This document shows, one piece after another, positions 1-8,259 of a DNA stretch of 64,000 nt. The notes under the pieces were generated by a model, which saw only the letters and a list, made by a program, of their open reading frames with translations, had not been told where the DNA came from and ran no database searches. How positions within the stretch are numbered: the stretch's first letter is position 1; the number at the start of each line of letters is the position of its first letter. A program made the translations under genes and the position numbers. The DNA comes from Robiginitalea marina (GTDB lineage: Bacteria; Bacteroidota; Bacteroidia; Flavobacteriales; Flavobacteriaceae), in NCBI RefSeq assembly GCF_024006985.1, contig NZ_JAMXIB010000001.1, positions 310,001-374,000 on the forward strand, given 5' to 3'.

Positions 1-914
1 TGGCCGAAATCAGCCACCTCATAGGGTTCCATCATCTTGAGGATCTGGTTCATCGTGACGCCACCGGAACTGGGGGGGCTCATGGAGATGATCCGAAGGT
101 CCTTATAGGTAAATACTATCGGCTCCCTCCATTTGGCTTCATAGCGCGCCAGGTCCTCCTCCGTAACATAACCGCCTTTTTCCTGAATGAACCGGGCCAG
201 GACCTTTGCTGTTTGGCCTTTATAAAACTCATCCCTGCCGTGCTGTACAATCCGTCTAAGGGTGGCTCCCAAAGCTGGATATCTTAAAGTATCACCTGGT
301 ATACATTGATTGTAAAATAGGGTGTTATCCCCATTTACTTCAAGTATTTGTTCGCGATAACTTTCAAGGCGCGCCGCCTGTTTCGGGGTCACTTCCACCC
401 CTTGTTCCACCAGGGCAATGACCGGCTCAATGATCGCTTCAATGGGCAGGCGGCCAAATCGCTCGTGGACTGCGAAAACGCCCGCAATCGTACCGGGAAC
501 CCCTACGGCTGTGGCCCCCTTGGTACTCATGCCGGGGATCACGTTGCCCAGGGAATCGAGGTACATGTCTTTATGGGCGCTCAGGGGGGCCTTTTCGCGG
601 TAGTCGAGGCCACCGATTTCACCGTCACTTTTGCGATAGACCATAAAACCTCCCCCGCCAAGGTTTCCTGCAAACGGATAAGCCGCTGCCAGGGCCAGTT
701 CGGTACCCACCATGGCATCGAAGGCATTTCCGCCCATCTTCAAAATAGCCACCCCGATTTCAGAAGCTTCCCTGCGGGCTGAGACCACCATGGCATGATC
801 GGCAACCAACCCGGTGGGAGGTGCAGGAGGTTCCCCGCAATGGGTGAGCACAAGCGACAAGACACCCGCCAGGAGGCGGGTAAGGGCCTTTCGGACCCAT
901 CGGGACACGAGCAT
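1..914 (-). CDS. ggt: gamma-glutamyltransferase, C-terminus cut by window edge
   Basis: N-terminal 304 residues of a gamma-glutamyltranspeptidase, which cleaves gamma-glutamyl bonds such as that of glutathione in the periplasm. The start at 914 gives a hydrophobic signal segment ending near Cys26 (L-T-H-C, a poor lipobox, so plain secretion is also possible). The family segments GGNAFDAMV and GNLGGGGFMVYR follow. The autoprocessing threonine and small subunit lie beyond position 1 and cannot be checked. It starts 8 nt after the stop of acpH on the same strand, so the two are probably cotranscribed. Confidence 0.9.
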   Translation of the reverse strand, partial: MLVSRWVRKALTRLLAGVLSLVLTHCGEPPAPPTGLVADHAMVVSARREASEIGVAILKMGGNAFDAMVGTELALAAAYPFAGNLGGGGFMVYRKSDGEIGGLDYREKAPLSAHKDMYLDSLGNVIPGMSTKGATAVGVPGTIAGVFAVHERFGRLPIEAIIEPVIALVEQGVEVTPKQAARLESYREQILEVNGDNTLFYNQCIPGDTLRYPALGATLRRIVQHGRDEFYKGQTAKVLARFIQEKGGYVTEEDLARYEAKWREPIVFTYKDLRIISMSPPSSGGVTMNQILKMMEPYEVADFG

Positions 915-922
915 GGTTGGAT

Positions 923-1507
923 TCAAAGCAACGTCAGTTTATCTCGGGAAAAGATAACCAATTCGTCGAAAAACGCAGTAAATTCCCGTTCGAAATCTTC
1001 GTAATGCTCCCTGAGTTCATGTACCGCCTGGTCCATGTTGCTCTCATGGGAAGCCCTCCTGGACATCCCTTCAAGGACCCGCTGTACCCCCTGCAGCTCG
1101 CGATAGTTCAGCAGCCAGTTGTCTGCAACCATGTAGGGGGTCAGGCGCTGTACGGGTTCCGGAAGCCAATGGAGGTTCTCCTCGAGAAGGACATAAAATT
1201 CGGCTACATACCGTGGAAGGCCCACCGGGGAATATACCTCCCAGTTCCTCGCCAGGAAATGGTCGTAATAAATATCGACGATTACCCGGCTGTAGTGGCT
1301 GTACAGGGGAAAAAGCCTCTGTCTGCTGCCCCTGGTAATCGGGTGGGTATCGGTAAAGGCATCTATAGCCCTATGGAGCAGGATCCCTTTCCGCACCGCC
1401 GGGGAATAGTGGAGGTACTCCTTTCCCCTGACGCTATCGGCGATGAGATTGCCCAGGGTAACCCCGGGGTCCCCGAACGAAAGGTAGATATGGGCCAGGA
1501 AATTCAC
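923..1507 (-). CDS. acpH: acyl carrier protein phosphodiesterase (AcpH/DUF479 family)
   Basis: 194 aa, the usual AcpH size; the family removes 4'-phosphopantetheine from holo-ACP. Visible motifs are NFLAHIYLSF at the start, LGNLIADSVRGK, LHRAIDAFTDTHP and YYDHFLARNW, the histidine/aspartate-rich metal site of the HD-like fold. An upstream ATG would add 42 residues, but GTG at 1507 aligns with the family N-terminus and lies 7 nt after a -7-like TATATTTC (1515-1522, minus). The longer form would also run over the promoter of the divergent glmM. Start choice is inference. Confidence 0.85.
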   Translation of the reverse strand: MNFLAHIYLSFGDPGVTLGNLIADSVRGKEYLHYSPAVRKGILLHRAIDAFTDTHPITRGSRQRLFPLYSHYSRVIVDIYYDHFLARNWEVYSPVGLPRYVAEFYVLLEENLHWLPEPVQRLTPYMVADNWLLNYRELQGVQRVLEGMSRRASHESNMDQAVHELREHYEDFEREFTAFFDELVIFSRDKLTLL

Positions 1508-1564
1508 GTCACCGGAAATATACGGCTTAATATCAGAAAACCGTTCCGGTCCCGTGATTGGGCC

Positions 1565-1572
1565 TATATTTG
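1565..1572 (+). promoter_or_regulatory. Bacteroidetes -7 box (TATATTTG) for glmM
   Basis: Exact TAnnTTTG match ending 20 nt before the glmM ATG at 1593. It lies inside a longer in-frame reading frame that begins at 1554, which supports 1593 as the true start. Confidence 0.6.
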
Positions 1573-1592
1573 TAGCGCCAAACCGAATAATC

Positions 1593-2981
1593 ATGACACT
1601 TATCAAATCCATTTCAGGTATCCGGGGTACCATCGGCGGGGTACCTTCAGAGAACCTTACCCCCCTTGATGCCGTTAAATTTGCAGCCGCTTACGGGTCG
1701 TGGTTGCGGGGGTACAGGAAGAAAGACAAGCTGAAGGTCGTTATTGGCCGGGATGCCCGGCTCTCAGGCCCCATGATCCAGCAGCTTGTATCTGCCACCC
1801 TTACCGGGTTGGGCATCGATATCATCGACCTGGGATTATCCACCACCCCCACCGTGGAACTCGCAGTGCCCATGGAAGGGGCCGATGGGGGGATTATCCT
1901 CACCGCAAGTCACAACCCAAAACAATGGAACGCCCTGAAGCTCCTCAATGAACGGGGGGAATTCCTCGATGCCGAACAGGGAAAGGCCATCCTGGAAATC
2001 GCCGAGGCGGCCAACTTCGAGTTTGCCCCGGTGGACCAGCTGGGCGAGGTGGTAACGAATGATGCCTATCTCGATATCCACGTCGATGAAGTCCTGAACC
2101 TCGAGCTGGTGGATGCCGGAAAGATCCGCGCGAAAAAATTGAAAGCAGTCGTAGACGGGGTGAATTCCTCCGGGGGTATCGCCATTCCCAAATTGCTCCG
2201 CGCTCTGGGGGTGGAGGTGGTGGAACTTTACTGCGACCCCACCGGCCACTTCCCGCACAACCCGGAACCCCTGAAGGAGCACCTGGGCGACATTTGCAAT
2301 ATGGTCATTGAGGAAAAAGCTGACCTCGGCATCGTGGTGGACCCCGATGTGGACCGCCTGGCCTTTATTACCGAAAAAGGGGAAATGTTCGGGGAGGAAT
2401 ACACCCTGGTTGCCTGTGCCGATTACGTCCTGGGAAAAACCCCGGGCAATACCGTATCGAACCTTTCCTCTACCCGGGCCCTGAAAGACGTTACCCTCAA
2501 ACACGGGGGCTCCTATACGAGCGCAGCGGTTGGGGAGGTCAACGTGGTGGCTGCGATGAAGGAAACCGGCGCGGTCATCGGCGGGGAAGGGAACGGGGGC
2601 ATCATCTATCCCGAAAGCCACTACGGGCGGGACGCCCTGGTGGGCACAGCCCTTTTCCTGATGCTGCTTTGCGAAAAGGGCCTTTCGGTTAGCGAATTGA
2701 AGAACACCTACCCACAGTATTTCATGGGCAAAAAGAAAATCGAGCTGACCCCCGGGCTGGATGTCGACAGCCTCCTTGCAGACATGGCTTCCAGGTACCG
2801 GAATGAAGAAATCAGCACCGTTGACGGGGTTAAAATAGATTTCCCAAAGGGGTGGGTACACATGCGTAAATCCAATACCGAACCCATTATCCGGGTCTAT
2901 ACCGAGGCCCCGAGCCTTGAGGAGGCGGAAGACCTGGCCGACCGGTTCGTGTCCGAAATCAGGGAAATGGCCAGCCGGTAA
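1593..2981 (+). CDS. glmM: phosphoglucosamine mutase (phosphohexomutase family)
   Basis: 462 aa alpha-D-phosphohexomutase. The four family signatures are in order: phosphoserine loop TASHNP (Ser106), metal loop DPDVDRLAF (about residue 247), sugar loop GEGNGG (about 331) and phosphate-binding RKSNTEP (about 425). In Bacteroidetes the single GlmM-like protein makes glucosamine-1-phosphate for UDP-GlcNAc, peptidoglycan and lipid A; a phosphomannomutase role cannot be excluded from sequence alone. Its own promoter sits at 1565. It is convergent with the lipid A acyltransferase gene, 46 nt away. Confidence 0.85.
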   Translation: MTLIKSISGIRGTIGGVPSENLTPLDAVKFAAAYGSWLRGYRKKDKLKVVIGRDARLSGPMIQQLVSATLTGLGIDIIDLGLSTTPTVELAVPMEGADGGIILTASHNPKQWNALKLLNERGEFLDAEQGKAILEIAEAANFEFAPVDQLGEVVTNDAYLDIHVDEVLNLELVDAGKIRAKKLKAVVDGVNSSGGIAIPKLLRALGVEVVELYCDPTGHFPHNPEPLKEHLGDICNMVIEEKADLGIVVDPDVDRLAFITEKGEMFGEEYTLVACADYVLGKTPGNTVSNLSSTRALKDVTLKHGGSYTSAAVGEVNVVAAMKETGAVIGGEGNGGIIYPESHYGRDALVGTALFLMLLCEKGLSVSELKNTYPQYFMGKKKIELTPGLDVDSLLADMASRYRNEEISTVDGVKIDFPKGWVHMRKSNTEPIIRVYTEAPSLEEAEDLADRFVSEIREMASR

Positions 2982-3027
2982 GCTATCGGCTTTTGCTTTG
3001 AGGTTTCAGGGACGCGGGGGCTGCGGT

Positions 3028-3933
3028 TTATTTGCCAGTCCCTGCGTTCCCCTCCCGGGGGGCTTTATTGCGGTGCTTCCAGCGTTTGTGGGTCCAGAAA
3101 TAATATTCAGGGGCTTCCCGGATGGACTTCTCCACCTCCCGGAAAAATGCATCCGTAATTTGAAAATCCGGGACTTCCCCGGGGTTTTCCGAAAGCAACT
3201 TGAAACTTGCTTCATAATACCCCCTTTTTAGTTTTCTCACCTTCATGTAGATCACCGGAAGGTCCATTTTTTTACAGAGGTATTCCGCCCCGGTATGCAT
3301 GGGGACCCGAACCCCCATAAAAGGGGCCCAATACTGGGCTTTTGCAAGCATCGGAGACTGGTCAATCAGCATGCCGTAAAAGGCCAGGCGACCCTCCTGC
3401 CGGTTCCTGGTGATCTGCTGGCTGGTTTCCCGGGTGGTAATCAGGGTGGTACCGAATTTCTTCCGGGTGCGCCGGGCCCATCGATCAAAATACCGGTTGG
3501 TCAGCGGCTGGTATACCCCAAACCCCTCGCCCTTGACGAAGGGCTCAAGCGCAAAAGCCCACTCCCAACTGGCGTAATGCGGGGCCAGGAGCATGATACT
3601 TTTCCCTTTTGCCTCCAGGCTGTGGATCACTTCCAGATGGGTGAAGGCATAGCGCTTATGGAGCTCTTCTTTGCTTATCCCCATGGTTTTGACCATCTCC
3701 ATGAAAACGTCGCAAAGGTGGATGTAGAAGTTCTTTTCGATTACCCTCCGTTCTGCATCGGTTTTTTCGGGAAAGGCCAGCGAGAGGTTTTCACTCACCA
3801 CCTTCCTGCGGTAGCGGACAACCCGGTAAAGGAGGAAGAACAACCCGTCAGACAGGAGGTAGAGCAGGGGAAAGGGTAAGCGGGAAACACCCCAGAGGAA
3901 TGGATAGGCCAGTAGGTATACGATTCGTTGCAT
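3028..3933 (-). CDS. lipid A biosynthesis acyltransferase (LpxL/HtrB family)
   Basis: 301 aa inner-membrane-associated acyltransferase adding a secondary acyl chain to lipid A. It has an N-terminal hydrophobic anchor (residues 4-36) and the catalytic HX4E motif (His119, Glu124 in APHYASWEW). It also has the family region after it (MLIDQSPM, PVIYMKVRKL). ATG at 3933 was chosen over an ATG 18 nt upstream because the -7 box at 3949-3956 leaves room only for the shorter form. Divergent from the rhomboid gene, with the palindrome at 3949-3966 between them. Confidence 0.9.
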   Translation of the reverse strand: MQRIVYLLAYPFLWGVSRLPFPLLYLLSDGLFFLLYRVVRYRRKVVSENLSLAFPEKTDAERRVIEKNFYIHLCDVFMEMVKTMGISKEELHKRYAFTHLEVIHSLEAKGKSIMLLAPHYASWEWAFALEPFVKGEGFGVYQPLTNRYFDRWARRTRKKFGTTLITTRETSQQITRNRQEGRLAFYGMLIDQSPMLAKAQYWAPFMGVRVPMHTGAEYLCKKMDLPVIYMKVRKLKRGYYEASFKLLSENPGEVPDFQITDAFFREVEKSIREAPEYYFWTHKRWKHRNKAPREGNAGTGK

Positions 3934-3948
3934 GCTCGGGTATCTTTG

Positions 3949-3966
3949 CAAATATAGCTATATTTG
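3949..3966. promoter_or_regulatory. 18-bp perfect palindrome carrying a -7 box on each strand
   Basis: CAAATATAGCTATATTTG reads the same on both strands, so it presents TATATTTG to the right (3959-3966, 21 nt before the rhomboid ATG) and to the left (3949-3956, 15 nt before the acyltransferase ATG). It is best read as a symmetrical bidirectional promoter. A further TATCTTTG at 3941-3948 points right. Confidence 0.6.
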
Positions 3967-3987
3967 ACCCCTTATAAGGACCATTCC

Positions 3988-4635
3988 ATGAATTTGCACC
4001 TTGCCACCCTGGCCGTGATTGCAGCCAACGTCCTGGTCTCCCTGAGGGGATTTAAGGATAGTTCTTTTTTCGAAAGGTACAAGTTCCACATCGGGGCGAT
4101 TCAGGGGGGTCAGAAGGACCGCATGATGACCTCGGGATTCCTGCACGTAGACGGGGCTCACCTGATCCTGAATATGTTCACCCTGTATTTTTTTGCCGAT
4201 GTGGTCATCCGGTGGTTTGGTGCGGGGAAATTCCTCCTGATCTATATAATCAGCTTGTTGGCCGGAAGCCTCCTGGCGGTTTTTTTCCACCGCAGGGAAC
4301 CCTACTATAGTGCAGTTGGGGCCAGCGGTGCGGTTACCGGGGTCTTATACGCAGCCATCCTGCTGCAGCCCGACATGCGACTGGCCCTCATGTTCATCCC
4401 GATCCCGTTTCCCGCATACGTGCTGGGGATTGCCTACCTGCTCTATTCCATCTACGGGATGAAACAGCGATTGGGCAGCATCGGCCATACAGCGCATTTC
4501 GGGGGAGCCGTTGGCGGATACGTCACCACGCTGATCTTCATGCCCTCCATTATTCAGGCCCACCCGGTAATGGTCCTTCTCCTCGCCCTGCCAATAGTCC
4601 TGCTCTTTCTCCTCGAAAAAATGGGGAAGCTTTAG
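3988..4635 (+). CDS. rhomboid family intramembrane serine protease
   Basis: 215 aa, about six membrane helices. Rhomboids cut transmembrane substrates in the bilayer. Seen: HLILNM in helix 2 (His58, Asn62), the catalytic serine in GASGAV (Ser113) and the catalytic histidine in the AHFGG segment (about His170). ATG at 3988 was chosen because an in-frame TTG 24 nt upstream lies inside the -7 box. The substrate is unknown. Divergent neighbour of the lipid A acyltransferase. Confidence 0.9.
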   Translation: MNLHLATLAVIAANVLVSLRGFKDSSFFERYKFHIGAIQGGQKDRMMTSGFLHVDGAHLILNMFTLYFFADVVIRWFGAGKFLLIYIISLLAGSLLAVFFHRREPYYSAVGASGAVTGVLYAAILLQPDMRLALMFIPIPFPAYVLGIAYLLYSIYGMKQRLGSIGHTAHFGGAVGGYVTTLIFMPSIIQAHPVMVLLLALPIVLLFLLEKMGKL

Positions 4636-4760
4636 GCGGCCTCAGACATTCCGGAACCCCATAGTTTCAGCCCTTTAAGCGATTTTTATGCCTTTGCGCA
4701 ATACCAAAATGGCTATTGCATCGTTATTAGCATACCCAAATCGTAGAAAACCTGCATGCT

Positions 4761-6389
4761 ATGAAGCATTTTTACCGTTTGCTGCCTTTCCTTGCGGCGT
4801 TCCTGGCCATCGGTTGTTCCGATGAAACCACCGTATTCCAGGATGGCCTGGAAGACGACCTTTACCTTGAAGAAAATTCGGCATTGCTCCAGGGGGCTAT
4901 TGGCTTCGCTGAGGCCGGTGTCCTCGAAATCGTGGGAGAAAACACCCTTGCCGGCAAAGGGGAGGAGCTGGCAGGGGATTATCCGCTCACCCTCATCGCC
5001 ACTGTAGCGCCCCCGGCCTCAGGGACTGACGAGGCCCTCACCGCTTCGCATGTGGACCTCGATGGCGATTTTGCCTATGTTTCCTACAATACTGTTGGGG
5101 AAACTTACCGGGGGGCAATCGATGTCGTCGATATTTCAGACCCCCACAACCCAAGGGTTTCCTCCCGGCTCATCTACCTGAACGCCGATATTAACTCCTT
5201 GGTTTTCGACAACGGCTTTGTCTATGCCGCTGGTGGTGTGGATGCGGAGACCTCCGTACGCGCCACCTCTAATTCCTTTGTGGCCCGGATTCCGGTAACC
5301 GCGGGAAGGATCAGCACGGAAACCATTTTATACGGTTTCCAGCAAGGATACAATGCCACCGACGTGGTGGCAGAACCCTCCCGGATACTGGTGAGCAGCG
5401 GGAAAGAAGGTAGCATTACCATATATCGCAAGGAGGACCTTGGGATCGAGGCAGAAGCCTATATCGCCGATGCAAGGGCCATGGCACCCTACGGTAACGG
5501 ATTGGCCGTACTGGATGCCGGGAGCGGGGTCCGCATGCTCAACGAGGCCCTGGAGGAGTCCGTGTTAATCCCCGTGACATCCGACCTGGGGGAGGCAACC
5601 AAGAAAACCCTGGATTTCTGGCAGGGCAATATCGCCGTGGCAGAGGCCGGGAAAGGGGCCGGGGTCTACAGTCCTGACGGGGTGCTTCTGCAGTACCTGC
5701 CCATACCCCTCCACCCCGAGGGAGCTGCTTCAGGCGATATTGTAACCAATGCTGTAACGGCAAATGAAGAAGCGCTTTTCATGGCCAATGGCGCCGGAGG
5801 GCTTTCCCTTTCAGAATCCGCTGAATCAGGGATTGAAGCGGTGGGGATCATAGAACTCCCGGGGTCAATCAATTATGTCAGTTCGCGGGGCGACTATGCT
5901 TTTGCCGCTTCCGGAACCAGCGGTTTGCAGATCATCAAGCTGAATCGCCCGCAACCCGGGCTCCAGGGGAGGTGTGCCGGCCTCCCGCCCTATGAGGGGA
6001 GTTCAAAGCTCAATGTAGGGGCATCGGACCAACTGGCTTTCAGCGGAGAAAAACGGTTCAACAACATCAACATCAACGGGGCCCTCTTGCTCTGTGGCTC
6101 CTGGACGGTGGTGAACCACGTGGATGTAAAGGACGGGGCTACCTTTGAACTCTACGGCACCCTTGCCGTAGGGCGAAACACCCAGCGGCGCAACCTCAAA
6201 GTAGGGGAAGGGGCACTAATGCGGATAGAAGGGGACCTCACCATTTACGGGGATCTTATCCTTATGGAGGGCGCCCGGCTGGAAGTGCTGGGCTCCAATT
6301 CCGCCATCGACATTTTCGGAAGCGTGAAGTACGAAGGGGAGGCCACAGTCACCGGTACCTTCAGGGATGTAAGGGGCAAATTCCAGTAA
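4761..6389 (+). CDS. lipoprotein with beta-propeller (LVIVD-like) repeats and C-terminal beta-rich domain
   Basis: 542 aa. A lipoprotein signal ends at Cys19 (LAIGC). Residues about 80-400 contain repeated strand-turn units such as AIDVVDIS-DPHNPRV and GLQIIKL, typical of LVIVD-repeat propellers. From about 400 on, a repetitive beta-helix-like stretch follows with INGALLLCGSWTV and repeated GD-LI segments. A cell-surface or periplasmic binding protein is likely; no catalytic motif is visible. Monocistronic, ending at the strong terminator at 6405. Confidence 0.75.
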   Translation: MKHFYRLLPFLAAFLAIGCSDETTVFQDGLEDDLYLEENSALLQGAIGFAEAGVLEIVGENTLAGKGEELAGDYPLTLIATVAPPASGTDEALTASHVDLDGDFAYVSYNTVGETYRGAIDVVDISDPHNPRVSSRLIYLNADINSLVFDNGFVYAAGGVDAETSVRATSNSFVARIPVTAGRISTETILYGFQQGYNATDVVAEPSRILVSSGKEGSITIYRKEDLGIEAEAYIADARAMAPYGNGLAVLDAGSGVRMLNEALEESVLIPVTSDLGEATKKTLDFWQGNIAVAEAGKGAGVYSPDGVLLQYLPIPLHPEGAASGDIVTNAVTANEEALFMANGAGGLSLSESAESGIEAVGIIELPGSINYVSSRGDYAFAASGTSGLQIIKLNRPQPGLQGRCAGLPPYEGSSKLNVGASDQLAFSGEKRFNNININGALLLCGSWTVVNHVDVKDGATFELYGTLAVGRNTQRRNLKVGEGALMRIEGDLTIYGDLILMEGARLEVLGSNSAIDIFGSVKYEGEATVTGTFRDVRGKFQ

Positions 6390-6404
6390 TAGCCCGCCAC
6401 CCAA

Positions 6405-6442
6405 TAAAAAAGGCTTCCCTGGGGGAAGCCTTTTCTTTTTTT
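6405..6442. terminator. bidirectional rho-independent terminator
   Basis: Stem AAAAGGCTTCCC / GGGAAGCCTTTT with a short G-rich loop, followed by a T-rich tail on the plus strand and six T on the minus strand. It serves both convergent genes (ends at 6389 and 6454). Confidence 0.9.
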
Positions 6443-6453
6443 CGGACTGGGGA

Positions 6454-7563
6454 TCAGCGAAGCAATTCAGCGATTTTGGCCTCAAGCTCCGGTCCGCGAA
6501 GGTTTTTGGCCACAATGACCCCTTTTTCATCCAGGATGAAGCTGGCGGGGATAGCATTCACGCTGTACAACTCGGCGATTTCGTCGAAATACCGCACATT
6601 GGAAACGTGGTGCCAGGTAAGCCCGTCATCGAGGATAGCCTGTTTCCAGTCGTCGGCATTTCGGTCGAGGGATACCCCCAGGATGCTCAGCCCCTTGTCT
6701 TTGTACTGCTCGTACACGCGGACGATATTCGGGTTTTCCGCCCTGCAGGGCCGGCACCAGGCGGCCCAGAAATCGATCAACGTCACCTTGCCGAGTACAT
6801 CGCTCAAGGCCAGTGTTTCTCCGGATGGGGTCGGTGCACTAAAGTCCGGGGCCCTGGAACCCACAGCGGTCTTGCCTGCTGCCTCAAGGGCCTGACCCAG
6901 GCTGCGCCCTAAGGTCGTCTGGCGGATTTCTTCCGATAATCCGGAAAACATTTCCTGCAATTCGGCGATGGTCATCGACTTTGTTTTCAGGAACCGATCG
7001 ATCAAAAGGGCCGAAACCAGGGCCTCCGGGTGGGTCCTGGCAAAATCCTGTTCATAGTCCATGCCTTCCTGCCGCAATTCCATGAATTCATCCCGCAAGG
7101 CGTTCATGTTTGCCGTATCGCGGGCCATCATGGCCTCCTGCATTTCCTGCTGTATGGAGTTGCGTCGTTGCACCAGCAGGCGGGAGCCCTCGATAAATTC
7201 GGCATAGGCCTGGTTTTGGGGTGTTCCTTCTACCAGGGCCGCATTGAGGCTGTCTTTATGGGCCGTCAGCTCCAGTTTGCCTTCTTCAAGGATGAGGGGG
7301 ACCCCCATATTCGCGCCCTCGACGAAGATAAAGTACAGGTGGGGCGCCTCTATGGTTCCGGAAAAACGAAAAGTACCCCCGGAAACCACGGCAGTGTCTG
7401 CTTCGATGGGCTGCAGGTTCTCATCGCTCTTTTTCAGGAAAACCCTGGTATTATCAGCAACTGCACCTTCCAGGGTGCCGTTGAGCTGGTATTCGCCTTC
7501 TCGCTCGCCACTGCAGGACAGGGCCAGGGCGGAAAGCAGGAGCATTGCGGGTATTCTTTTCAT
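6454..7563 (-). CDS. TlpA-like thiol:disulfide lipoprotein with DUF4369 domain
   Basis: 369 aa. Lipobox LALSC (Cys17), an N-terminal DUF4369-like beta domain (about 25-110), a helical linker and a C-terminal thioredoxin fold from about residue 235. The fold carries the redox motif WCRPC (Cys270/Cys273) and the cis-Pro segment NAIPASF. It is a periplasmic or outer-membrane-anchored reductase of disulfides; the partner is unknown. Bacteroidetes have many such paralogues. Promoter TACCTTTG at 7589. Confidence 0.9.
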   Translation of the reverse strand: MKRIPAMLLLSALALSCSGEREGEYQLNGTLEGAVADNTRVFLKKSDENLQPIEADTAVVSGGTFRFSGTIEAPHLYFIFVEGANMGVPLILEEGKLELTAHKDSLNAALVEGTPQNQAYAEFIEGSRLLVQRRNSIQQEMQEAMMARDTANMNALRDEFMELRQEGMDYEQDFARTHPEALVSALLIDRFLKTKSMTIAELQEMFSGLSEEIRQTTLGRSLGQALEAAGKTAVGSRAPDFSAPTPSGETLALSDVLGKVTLIDFWAAWCRPCRAENPNIVRVYEQYKDKGLSILGVSLDRNADDWKQAILDDGLTWHHVSNVRYFDEIAELYSVNAIPASFILDEKGVIVAKNLRGPELEAKIAELLR

Positions 7564-7588
7564 TCGAAAGGGTTTCTCGGTTTGGCCG

Positions 7589-7596
7589 CAAAGGTA
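7589..7596 (-). promoter_or_regulatory. -7 box TACCTTTG for the TlpA-like gene
   Basis: Exact TAnnTTTG on the minus strand, 25 nt before the ATG at 7563. Confidence 0.6.
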
Positions 7597-7667
7597 GTCA
7601 GAGGGCCGATAAAATAAAAACCCTTAACAAAAGCTTGGGGGGCAGGGGAAAAGCCCGCCCCGTCAAG

Positions 7668-8162
7668 CTAGAATTGATACCGGATACCGAGGGCGATATC
7701 GAAGTCAAAATTATCCGAAAAACCGTCATACCCGACCAGGCCGAGTTCAGGCCTGAAATCCAGGGAAAGCAGGAGGGGAAAGTCAAAATTGTATTCGATC
7801 CCTATATTCCCGGCGCCAAAAATAAAGAGGCCTCCATCGTCATCTACGATAACGTCGTTGGCGAAATCAACACTTCCAAGACCACCCCCGGCGCCGTAAT
7901 ACCAGTTGAAGTTGCCATCAAGGGGGCGCACCCACTGGTACAGCCCGGTTAGCTTGAAAGCGTCAAAATCCCGGGAGTCGCGCCATCCAAGGTTGGCCTC
8001 AAGCCGATTGGACCTTCCCAGGGATTTCTGGTAGGAGATTTCGGCCCCGAACCCATCGCTGTCGCCCAGGCGAAGGCCGAGGGCGTGGTCTGAGATCTGC
8101 TGGGCGCTCAGGGCAGCCGAAGAGAAAAACAAAAAGGCTAGTAAAAATTTACCGATTTTCAT
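7668..8162 (-). CDS. small outer-membrane beta-barrel protein
   Basis: 164 aa with a cleavable signal peptide (cut after about SAALSAQ). Amphipathic strands then alternate with aromatic residues, and the protein ends in an aromatic terminal strand (GIRYQF) typical of BAM substrates. The size suggests an 8-strand barrel. No specific function is recognised. The -7 region is only a near match (TAATTTTA upstream). Confidence 0.75.
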   Translation of the reverse strand: MKIGKFLLAFLFFSSAALSAQQISDHALGLRLGDSDGFGAEISYQKSLGRSNRLEANLGWRDSRDFDAFKLTGLYQWVRPLDGNFNWYYGAGGGLGSVDFANDVIVDDDGGLFIFGAGNIGIEYNFDFPLLLSLDFRPELGLVGYDGFSDNFDFDIALGIRYQF

Positions 8163-8259
8163 GGGTGATCATATTTAGTTTAACGTCCCGTAAAATTAGG
8201 CCTTGACCTGTGGTCTTGCGTTAATAAAAACTTAATTTAGCCCTGTAAATTGTGTTCCC

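Noticed and set aside
1508-1633. N-terminal extension of acpH
   Set aside because: The family starts at NFLAHIYL; the extension overlaps the glmM promoter and start.
1836-2861. Long minus-strand reading frame (341 codons) opposite glmM
   Set aside because: A shadow of the high-GC codon pattern of glmM; no domain, start signal or promoter.
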